Assembly: GCA_002964805.2 (NCBI GenBank) | Contig: PUDQ02000079.1 | Location: 1-64,000, forward strand | DNA from: Trametes villosa | Lineage: Eukaryota; Basidiomycota; Agaricomycetes; Polyporales; Polyporaceae | Length of the DNA stretch: 64,000 nt | Reading direction: 5' to 3' | In this document: piece by piece, positions 45,592-54,831 of the stretch | Layout of the letters: each line of letters begins with the position of its first letter | How positions within the stretch are numbered: position 1 is the stretch's first letter | Notes under the pieces: generated by a model | Seen by the model: the letters and a program-made list of their open reading frames with translations, nothing else | What the model was told of the DNA's origin: nothing | The model's database searches: none | Made by a program: the position numbers and the translations under genes

Positions 45592-48197
45592 CCCTCCCCC
45601 TCTGGGCCGGACTCGGGCCACTGATTGACAAACTGAGCGCTGCGGAACCCGTAGTCGTCGTCGTCGCTGCTGTACCCTAGACTGACCTCATCTGGGTGGG
45701 GGGCGCGCTGCGCCGACCGCCGAGGGATCAGATCCTGGGCAGTGTCCATAGTCGCTGTCACCCCGGAGGACTCCTGGGGCGGATCGGCCTCCTCTTCCAC
45801 CTCGTCCGCAGGCCTAGTGGGGTCCGTGCTCGGGACGTCCGCCGATTCCACTACACGTTCACCCCACACAAGCACGTCGCGGCTCGCGAGGGCCGCGATC
45901 ACATCGGACGTAGTGAACTCTTCAAGCGTCGCGAACACGCGCACCATCGCCTTGGGATTGTCCGCGTTGTTGGCCCGTGACGCTGCTGCCCATCGCTCGC
46001 CGAATTCAATGTACCGATCTGCGTCGCCCACACCATACTCGGCTAGCCACGCGGCGAGGTGAATGATGTCCGCTGTGGCATAGGGGAAGACGGACGCGGG
46101 CTTAACGGCTCGCACGAAGTACCCGCCTACTTCGCAGATGTAGCGGTACAACCCCGGCGTTCCGAACAGCGAGACTAGCACGTGTCTCACCGTCGTGGGG
46201 TGGGCCTTCGTCAGGGGCGTCCGGAGATCGGGCGGTACCGACATGGTGTACTTGAGGATGACCACCCCGTATGCGTCGTTGGGATGGGGGAGTCCGAACG
46301 TGCGCCCGTCCCGAACGGGTACGTGGCCATCCCGCCGGCGCATCCCCGCGACCCAGGTAGAGGTCGGCAGATTGCGGTAATAAGCAACCGCCAGACTGCG
46401 CGGAGTGGAGGCCGCGGGGAACTGGAGGGCATTGTTGTTGAGCGTCGGCCAGTAGACCGGCATATCCAGTCGCCGGCCATCCTTGGCGACCCGGAGGTCT
46501 GCGTCGGCTACCGCGAACAGATACCGCACTCCCGCGGACCGACGGAGTTCGGAGTGGTTGTACAGCACCCGGAGCGCCTGGAAGTACGTGTGGGCGGCGC
46601 GGTCGAATTCGACGGCGATCATCCACCGCAGATTGTGCGCCTGGACGACCGAGGAGATAGTGGTTCCTGACCACCGCCCGCACCGCTCCGTCTGGCGCCG
46701 GAAGGCTACCATGAGTTGGGTGGGGGTGGTGCCTTCGGCGGCGCGGCGCAGATACACTTGTAGCCGGTACGTCTCCTCCACCTCTACCTGTGGCGTCATG
46801 TCATGCCGTCGCGCGGCAATGGGGTCTGGGAAGGGGCAGTCTGCCTCCTTAAGCTGCGCCGCTGACTCGGCGTACTCGTCGTCACGGTGGTCTCGGGCGT
46901 CTTCGAACACTTCCCTATCGGCCTGGGTCGTGGCGGCGGTGGCCCACCGGCGGTACCAGGCTGACTGGGGCCGCCCCGACGCCTCGAGCTCTGGGTCTGG
47001 GCGGCGTATGAGCGCGTCGATTTCCGCCGTAGATAATCCCGCCGTTGTCGGAACCGTTGTGGCTCCCCCCGTAGCTGACGTGATCAAGGATCCCGCCCGA
47101 TTCCCTGCCATAGCCGCAGGAGCAGTGGGAACGAGCTGCGCTGCGGGTTCAAGGCGGCCAGGACCCGCGGGAGGTTCCTTGCCGTCCACCACCATGCGAG
47201 AGTTCTCATCGTCCGTCCACTGGGTGTTGGCCCGATGGATAGGCGAGGCGGAACGACGGGGAGGCGGAGTGGCGGTGGCGGCCCGAGCCTGGATGCGATT
47301 GGCCAAGGGCGGAGGGCGCGGCGCGTTGCTCAACCGTTGGTGGAGGGGTACCAAAGACGCTACCGGACGCGGTGCGGGAGTGCTGCCCGTAGACGGGGAT
47401 CGCCCACGCGGGGGCCTGGATGGTGACCGAGAGCAGCGAGGACGGTTGCGCTCGGGCGAGCGAGTTTCAGACTGGGGCCGGCGCTGCCGTTCGCGGCGGC
47501 GGTCAGCCTCAGGTTCCACCAGTCGTTGGCGAAGCCGGCGGACCTCCTCCTCGAGCTTGTCGCGATCGTCTTGCAGTGAGTCGTAATCGCGGTTCAACGC
47601 CCTGTGGTTGTCGACCAGTCGATCGTACTCGTTCTGGCCGTTCGCCAGTGAGACCCGGAGGTCCGCTACTTCGCGCAGTAGCCGCGAATTCTCCGCCGAC
47701 ATATTCAACGCCGCCATAACCACATCCGAGGAGCCGGTGTTGTAGCCCGGCGCGAAATTGGGTTGGCTGTATGCGGGGCCCGAGTAGCTTGGGCCCGGGC
47801 CATATCCCTGGGGTCCCATAGTGAACCCTGGGCCCGTTGAGTACCCAGGGCCCAAAGAGTAGTCCGCGGGGTATCCCGGGGCTGCTTGGTTGTTGTGTGG
47901 TGGGGGCGAGTATCCCCTGGGAGGTGAATATCCGCGCCCACTCCCTCCCCCTCTGGAGGCAACATACGCTCCATCCCCGGGCCCTGAGTGCTCCGGGGTG
48001 CGTGACGAGGGCCCGCGCCGCGCCTCCCTCGCCTGAGCTGAGGGGACCGCGCGGGCCCGACTATCCACGGCCGACGCGGCAGGCGCCGACGATCCAGTGC
48101 GGCGGGACGAGGTGTTGGCGGGGTGGCCGGAGCGATCCATGGCAAGCTTGAGAAGATCCGTACTCAAAGAGGCAGGACACGGCGCCTCAGCGGGCAT
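45561..48197 (-). CDS. Third ORF of the Gypsy element, downstream of pol; unknown protein with coiled coil
   Basis: An uninterrupted 878-codon frame from ATG 48197 (alternative ATG 48140, MDRSGHPANTSS) to a stop at 45561, inside the 3' LTR. The N-terminal ~170 residues are Pro/Gly/Tyr-rich (YSPPRGYSPPPHNNQ). Residues ~180-250 form a strong coiled coil (ENSRLLREVADLRVSLANG..DDRDKLEEEVRRLRQRL). A disordered Arg/Ser/Pro stretch follows. From residue ~420 there is a globular, Trp- and Tyr-containing region (WYRRWATAATTQADREVFED, AHTYFQALRVLYNHSELR, YRYICEVGGYFVRAVKP), and the tail is acidic. It has no membrane span or signal peptide, so it is not an envelope-like protein. I do not recognise any family. 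Its intact state beside damaged gag-pol is notable. Confidence 0.8.
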   Translation of the reverse strand: MPAEAPCPASLSTDLLKLAMDRSGHPANTSSRRTGSSAPAASAVDSRARAVPSAQAREARRGPSSRTPEHSGPGDGAYVASRGGGSGRGYSPPRGYSPPPHNNQAAPGYPADYSLGPGYSTGPGFTMGPQGYGPGPSYSGPAYSQPNFAPGYNTGSSDVVMAALNMSAENSRLLREVADLRVSLANGQNEYDRLVDNHRALNRDYDSLQDDRDKLEEEVRRLRQRLVEPEADRRRERQRRPQSETRSPERNRPRCSRSPSRPPRGRSPSTGSTPAPRPVASLVPLHQRLSNAPRPPPLANRIQARAATATPPPRRSASPIHRANTQWTDDENSRMVVDGKEPPAGPGRLEPAAQLVPTAPAAMAGNRAGSLITSATGGATTVPTTAGLSTAEIDALIRRPDPELEASGRPQSAWYRRWATAATTQADREVFEDARDHRDDEYAESAAQLKEADCPFPDPIAARRHDMTPQVEVEETYRLQVYLRRAAEGTTPTQLMVAFRRQTERCGRWSGTTISSVVQAHNLRWMIAVEFDRAAHTYFQALRVLYNHSELRRSAGVRYLFAVADADLRVAKDGRRLDMPVYWPTLNNNALQFPAASTPRSLAVAYYRNLPTSTWVAGMRRRDGHVPVRDGRTFGLPHPNDAYGVVILKYTMSVPPDLRTPLTKAHPTTVRHVLVSLFGTPGLYRYICEVGGYFVRAVKPASVFPYATADIIHLAAWLAEYGVGDADRYIEFGERWAAASRANNADNPKAMVRVFATLEEFTTSDVIAALASRDVLVWGERVVESADVPSTDPTRPADEVEEEADPPQESSGVTATMDTAQDLIPRRSAQRAPHPDEVSLGYSSDDDDYGFRSAQFVNQWPESGPEGEGVTPPRRTED

Positions 48198-48434
48198 GCA
48201 CCACGCGCCAAAGGAACTGCACAGTTATTACTAAGCCGCTCCCATGCACCGCCACCGCGCCGGCCCGTCGTCGACCAATGCGTCCGGAAGTAGCGCCCAA
48301 TGCCTGCCACATTCCGCCGCCCGCCCACGCGCCCAACTCGGGGAACCCCGCCGTGGACCCGACACTGAACAGCCGTCACACGCGCCGCGGGCCCTCCAAG
48401 CCTAAGCTGGGGGGTCCGCCCGCCCACAGCGCGG

Positions 48435-51400
48435 CTACTTACGCGCAGCGTCCATCCGGCGCGGCAGTCGGCGCCAGTCCTCGACTCCCATAAGAGCGAG
48501 GTACGCGTCCAACGCCTGGAGCTCGTCACAGTTCGCCAGCGGCTCCCACGTATGGTCGCCGAGCGTCCAGTGCACGAGGAATTCCACCGACCGACCCTTC
48601 CAACGGTGCTCCACTATGTCCTCAACCATCCACTCGCCATCGTCCGGCACCCCGAAATCATAGAAGCGCCAAGCCTCCCATCCCGGGAAAAGCAAGTCGT
48701 CGTTGGCCTCGTACGGGCGCAGCAACGACCCGTGGAACGTCCGATGGATACGCCGCAACACTAGTTCATCCGGCAGATCGAGCGTGTAGCTCGATGTCTC
48801 CGGATGAGCCCGGGACACGCGGTACGGGCCCACGTACTTCGGTGCGAGCTTCCGCGCCCGGTCCTTCGGCAACGAGATTTTTGGTGGATAGATACACCCG
48901 GTCGCCCACTTCATAGGGGTGCCGCTCCGGTCCCCGATGCTGGTTCGCAAAATGGGCCTGGCGCACCCGTGACTGAATGATCGCGTCGTGCGCCTGCTCC
49001 AAATTGAGCCGCGCTCGCTCGGCGAACACCTGAACACCCGGGAATTTGGCGGTAGCTACCGGGATCGACTCCATCCTCGGCAGGTATCCGTAGTTCAATT
49101 CGAACGGCGCGAAGCCCGTGGTCGCACTAGCACTAGCGTTGATTGCAAACTCCACCATTGGCACTTTCGCGACCCAGTCGCGCTGATCCGCGTCCACGAC
49201 CGTGCGCAGGATCTGCGCGACGTTGCGAATCGCACGTTCAGACGCACCATCCGTCTGCGGGTGGAAGGCGGTCGACATAAGCAGCTTGGTGACCAGCGTC
49301 CGGTGCACCTCACGCCAAAAGGCGGAGGTGAACTTGGAATCCCAATTGGATACCAAGGTCTCAGGGAGTCCGTGCAGTCGGACGACATCCCGAACATAAT
49401 ACGACGCGATCACAGCGGCGGTATCGGTCACCCGACAGGGGATCAGATGCACCATGCTCGTCAGACGGCAAATCACTACCAACAGGTAGTTGAAACCGTC
49501 CACGTCCGGGAAGGGGCCCACGAAGTCCAAGCCCATTGACTGCCACGGGTACAGCGGCACCGGCATCACATGGAGTAAACCCGCCGGGGGCGCGTTGCTG
49601 GATTTCGCCATTTGGCATGGCTCACACGAGACACAAAACCGCTCCACGTCTCTAGCCAGTTTAGGCCACCAGAACCACCGGCGCAGATACTCGGTAGTCT
49701 TCTGTACGCCGAAGTGACCCAGCGTTGAATGGGCGTGGTCGATAACGATGCCCACCAGCGACCGCCGCTGTAACCGACCGTGCAGTACGCACAAACAGTC
49801 GTGTCCGAATTGAGTCCGCACATACAGCAAGCCGTCGCGCAACACGAAGTTCGGGTGGCCGGCAAGGTTCGCAAGCACCTTGGAAAATGTCGCGTCGTCC
49901 TGGTAGGCCTCCTTCACGGCGGCCCAGAAGCCTGCCGCTTGGCCTACTACCTCCATCAACGGCGGACCCGGCTGGAGGGTGTCGCGCACCGTCCGGCGAC
50001 TCTCCTCCAGCACGGCCGTGGGCACTTCCGGGTTCGTACGGCGCATAGCGTCCGCCTCTTTAGCCCAGTCTTCCTCCACCTCCCGCAGAGCGCGGAGGGC
50101 AACCTCATTCTGTATCTCCGCTCGCCGAATATTCGGGAGTTCGTCCATGTCAGGATCCAATCTCAAGTCTGCGTTGACGTAGACCTGCGGCTCATGGAGC
50201 TCGTCAGGCGCGTCGTTCTCGTAGTATCGCGAGAGGCAATCAGCCACCTTGTTGGCCTTGCCCGGCACATGTACTATATTGAAGTCGAACCGAGACAGGT
50301 ACTCATCCCATCGAATAAGACGACTGGACTTAGTATCCCGGATCGCTTCGCGCATCTTGACGAGCGCTTCATGGTCGGTTGCCACCTTGAACTTTCGCCC
50401 GAGTAGACGATCCTCCCACTTCATCAGAGCTTCGATTATACCCAAAGCTTCGTGCTCGTACGTCCTATAGGATCGTTGAGCCGAAGTGAACTTCTTGGAC
50501 ATGAATCCCGCCGGGCAGCAAGTCTTCCATTCCGGCCCCTGGCCGTACACGGCCCCCACCCCGACCACTGACCCGTCCGTGATCACCCAGATGGGGTCAG
50601 CCTGCGCGGGATCGATGGGCTTCAGCACCGGGGTCCGGCAGGCTAGGTCCTTGATCCGGTCCAGACAAGCCTGGTGAAGAGGCCGCCAGTGGAACAGGGT
50701 ACCATTGCGGCAGATGGACTCCAGCGGCGAGGTATAAGCCGATACCTCGGGCAGGAACGGGGCGAGGTATTGCACCAGCCCTAGGAAGCGTTGCACTTCC
50801 AGTTGCGGTCTAGGTGGTCGCCAGTCGCGGATGGTAGCCATCTTGTCCATGTCGGCGTGCAGCCCCTTGTCGTCGATGACGTGCCCCAAACAGTCCATCC
50901 GTTCCGAGTATAGATCCAGCTTGGCACGGCTTAGATAAAATCGTTGCTCCCGTAGGCGGTCGAACACCAGCTTCAAGTGACGCTCGTGTTCCTCGATGGA
51001 ATTTGAGTAGAGGAAGATGTCATCGAGGTACACGTGCACGAACACCCCAATGAACTCACGGAAGATCCACGTCATAAGACGTTGGAACGTTCCGGGCGCG
51101 TTGCAGTCACCCTGCTGCATGATGTGCGAAACTGCCGTCCCAAAGATAGTAGAGAATGCTGTCTTAGCAATATCCTCGACGTCGATGCGAATCTGCTCGT
51201 ACGCATCCGACATATCGATCTTGGACCGGAATTTCGCCCGGGCAACGTCTGTACGAATGTTGTCCTGGTCGGGGAAGGGGGTCACGTCCTTGTAGGTATT
51301 GTCATTGCGCTGGCGAGCGTCAATGACCGTCCTCAACTTGCCATTCTTCTTCAGCACACACAACAACGGAGCAGCTTGGTTCGCAGGACGCATTTCCCAC

Positions 51401-52026
51401 CAACCCGCCTCAACATAGCAATTCCACTTGGCAAGTAGCTCTGGTCGTGCCGCGTCTGGGCAGCGCAGATGGTGGTAGTTATACCGCTTGTTCTCGTCGA
51501 TAAGTGGAATCCGATGATTGATGTCTCTCATCAGAGGGAGCTGGAGCGGAATAGGACCAATAAGGTCGCTAACGGCGGCGAACCACTTCTCGCGTAGCGC
51601 AGGAATGACTTCTGGGGGCCGAAGTGTTTCCGTCTCCGGCGTGTCCCTCATGTAGTTTAACACCTCTTCATAGATGATGTCGTTCATGCCGAAACGATCT
51701 TCATTTCCGAATTTATCCCGCCGTACCCCGCGAGAGGAGTGCAAACTAACCGCCTCCCGATCACCAATTTCTGGCATGTCGGGCGGGTTACGCGGATCCG
51801 GTCGCCATTTATGATAGTACCGGCGGGGTGCTTCGCTATCCGGCAGGTACGTCAGGTGAACCTCACGCGGCGTCGAGGGCGGGAGCGGACCCGCAGTAGG
51901 AGTGTCCGGCTTCCCAGCCCACCGGCGGTTCGCCGGGCGGCGCGGTTGGGCGTCGCCAAGGTAAACAAACCGCTTCTCCTCATTAGGCGCATCGGGCCAC
52001 AAGCTGTGGTAGTTATGATATATCAT
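48435..52026 (-). pseudogene. Gypsy pol: reverse transcriptase, RNase H, integrase, chromodomain; frameshifted, integrase residue lost
   Basis: Reads from 52026 leftward. RT motifs: KIDMSDAYEQIRI, HIMQQGDCNAPGTFQRLM and HVYLDDIFLYS (YLDD active site). RNase H: VITDGSVVGVGAVYG, YEHEALGIIEAL and VATDHEALV. Integrase zinc finger: HAHSTLGHFG..CVSCEPC. Integrase core: GLDFVGPFPD, then SNWDSKFTS where the family has S-D-x-D, so the second catalytic Asp appears changed to Asn (about 49336-49350), then HPQTDGASERA. In a run of five A (minus strand, opposite 48878-48882) the frame shifts by one base. The C-terminus then continues in another frame: KYVGPYRVSRAHPETSSYTL and a chromodomain (WMVEDIVEHRWKG, VEFLVHWTLGDHTWEP) to the stop at 48435. 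Its 5' end was originally joined to gag. Confidence 0.9.
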
Positions 52027-54568
52027 TTACCGTCAGTTAGCCTGCGTCTTATTGCACTACGAACCGTAGGGCCTCCTATTGTAATACATTCCCCCGCCGA
52101 AAGCTCCGGTTTGCCCCCGGCACTTACTATATACGGTCAGTCTCCGCGGTGGCTCCTTATCAGTGCCGGTGACTGTTATCTCTTGGAGATAACAGTCTAA
52201 TCTCATCTTTCCGGGCCTCCCGGACATCTATTCAGCGCGGGAACACCGGCGCTTTGGCTCTCGGCTGGGCACCTCCCCGATTAGGCAGGTTTACCTCTTA
52301 CCACTCCCCCTAGGCGACTCTCTCCTTCGACAGCTCGCTCAGTTCCTGGCCGATTAGCCCCGCAAGCGGCTCATTAGATTTGTATCGTCAAGCACTACAA
52401 TACTTCCCAATAGAGCAAGTCGATACGGTGCGTACTAACCTCGCTATACAGTGTACATACTGGCTGCCTAGGGCGACGCGATCTGGGCGATATCTCGCTC
52501 GTTTCGCGTCGCCCCGGTGCGCGCGTGGGCTCCCCAGAAAGCGGCTGAGCAGGGCTTTCTGGCGAGCCCTGGCGCGCACAAATCGGCCCAGTGGTTGGGA
52601 TTCTGTGCTCTGCCCATCTAGGGCAGGAGCACAGAATCACCTCCTGGGCTGTATTTCGCTCATTTTGTCCCAGATTAGGCTGAAACTTTGTACATGCTCC
52701 TAAAAATAGATGGTCATTTGCTCATCTTGCTTTTCAATCCAGGTACAATAGCTTGAAAGCGCCAGATAGCCTCGTCTTGGGGTCTGCCCCCAGGACGACG
52801 GTTTTCCCGATACCGAGGGAACGCGGGCGCGCACCGCGATGACACGCATATCCCCGGAAAGCTGCGTTTAGCAGCTTTCCGTCGGTATGCTTGTCGTGGC
52901 GATTCAACCGCTGGAACCTCCGTGGTCGCACTATCCCTCTCCCCACCCCCTCTCCCCATTCCCCTCCCCACTGCTCACCCAATTCCTGTCCGTTTCGCTT
53001 CGTTCAAGCTTTCCCCCCCTAGCAGAATTGTCCAGTACCGTGAGATCAGCACTGTAGCCCCTGGCACTTGTTGCCCGGGCTTATCAGTGGCTCCAGGTGT
53101 CTCCCGGTAGGCAGCACGATCCCCGGCCCATTTCGTACCCGATAAGCGTGCTGAATTTGTATGTAGGCATATGTTAGGGCTACGTATGTACAAAAAAGCT
53201 AAGGAATACAAGCTCCCGTGATGGAGCTATGACGGGATCTCCTCGGGGAGGGCTCAGCCACAGGCCGTCTTAAGACGGTCTCGGTGGCTGCCCTAGGTTC
53301 TGATGCAGTACAGCACTGCTAGGAGCCCTCTCCAATTGTAAAATACACATCTTTACGAGTTCCTACCCGTTTTCCATGATTTAAAATGTTTTGGGTAGCT
53401 GTGGTATAGTACTGTGTAAGCTAATCATTCGTTCCTTGATGCATACATTGTATCATTAACCAGGGGGGAATGTATGCATCACCTTTCAGTGCAGAGGAAC
53501 AAGTATATAGATTGTGGCGACTTGGAGTGAGATCTAGACATACAGAGTGCTAGTATATGTACAGGAGGGGTATATGAGGCCTAAAGACCGGTCTGTGGGC
53601 GTAGAAGGGAGAGCCTGGAAGAAGGAAGGGAAGGAGAGGGGGAGGATGGGATGGCGAGGTGCAGAGGGTACTGTGCAGTAACAGGCGGTCGGATCGCCAC
53701 AGCAAGCATACCTGCGGAAAGCTGCGTTCAGCAGCTTTCCGGGGACATGCGTGCGGTGGCAGCGCGCGTCAGGACGCCCGAGATATCGAGCAAACCATTG
53801 TCCTGGAGCTGGGCCCCAAGACGAGGCTATCTGGCGCTCTCCGGATATCTTCCTGGGGCTGGTAAGTCAGATGAGCAAATGCCCATCGATTTTTAGAAGC
53901 CTGTAGAAAAGTTCAGCCTAGTCCGGGGCAAAATGAGCGAAATACAGCCCAGGAGGTGATTCTGTGCTCCTGCCCTAGATGGGCAGAGCACAGAATCCCA
54001 ACCACTGGGCCGATTTGTGCGCGCCAGGGCTCGCCAGAAAGCCCTGTTCAGCCGCTTTCTGGGGGGCCCACACGCGCCCCGGGGCGACGCGAAACGGGCG
54101 AGCTATCGCCCAGATCGCGTCGCCCTTTGTGGGCTAGTTGCACCTAGCATAACAATGTCAGTACCTACTGGATTTCCTGTGCGTTTGCTGATCCAGGTAG
54201 GCCTGTTCAATGCGAACCAGTAGAGCCACTTGCGAGGCTAATCGGGCCAGAGACGAGCGAGATATTGAGGAAGAGAGCTGCCCATGGGGGAGGTGAGAGG
54301 TGAGCCTGCCTAATCGGGGCGGTGCCCAGCCGAGAGTCAAAGTGCCCGAGTTCCCACGCTATCTGCATGTCTGGGAGCCCGGGATAGATGAGATTAGCAT
54401 GTTATCAACGAGAGATAAGAGTCCCGGGGGCTGATAAGCAGCCACCCGCGGAAACCGGCCGCATTTGGAAGGTGCTGGAGGCAAACCGGAGCTTTTGGCC
54501 GGAAATGTATTACAATAGGAGCCCCTACGGTTCCTATTGCAATAAGGCGCAGGCTAATTGACGGTAAA
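52026..54568. mobile_element. Fold-back element with ~900-bp imperfect inverted arms, nested in the Gypsy element
   Basis: The left arm (~52026-52930) and right arm (~53665-54568) are inverted copies at roughly 80% similarity by eye, both starting TTTACCGTCA. TGATATATCA borders both ends (52016-52025 and 54569-54578), which may be a 10-bp duplication or simply part of a palindromic target. Each arm is a chain of small hairpins, for example GGAAAGCTGC..GCAGCTTTCC (52856-52880 and 53716-53740), GTTATCTC..GAGATAAC (52175-52193) and a GATTCTGTGCTC-type stem (52598-52636). The ~730-bp centre holds another large hairpin at 53256-53289. There is no transposase. Long arms and a possible 8-10 bp duplication suggest a non-autonomous Mutator-like or classical fold-back element. 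Confidence 0.8.
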
Positions 54569-54831
54569 TGATATATCAGAACTACAACAGCTGCTGCATC
54601 GGGCGGTACAGCCGTCCCAATCGCCTCGCCCGTCGTGCCGCTATCCTGAGCGTCGCCCTCCTCCTCCTCAGTTGCTCGCTGCTTCGCAGCTCTGATCTCC
54701 TCGACAACATAAGGTAGGGCGCTCGGGAGTCGCCTCTCCAACGGGACCTTCACGACCGCCCTCTCCTCCTCATCCACGGCGTCCTCAACCGTAGTAGGAG
54801 GGCAGACCGCCGTAGACCACTGGTCGGCGAG
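54569..54831 (-). pseudogene. Gag-pol linker segment downstream of the in-frame stop
   Basis: After the TGA at 54832-54834 the same frame stays open (DEEERAVVKVPLERRLP..EEEEGDAQDSGTTG) up to the fold-back insertion. Pol resumes in that frame on the other side (IYHNYHSLWPDAPNEEKRF). It therefore belongs to one original gag-pol reading frame. It is acidic with no recognised domain. Confidence 0.75.

Noticed and set aside
45561..48197. Envelope protein
   Set aside because: The third ORF sits where env would be, but there is no signal peptide, transmembrane span or fusion-like segment.
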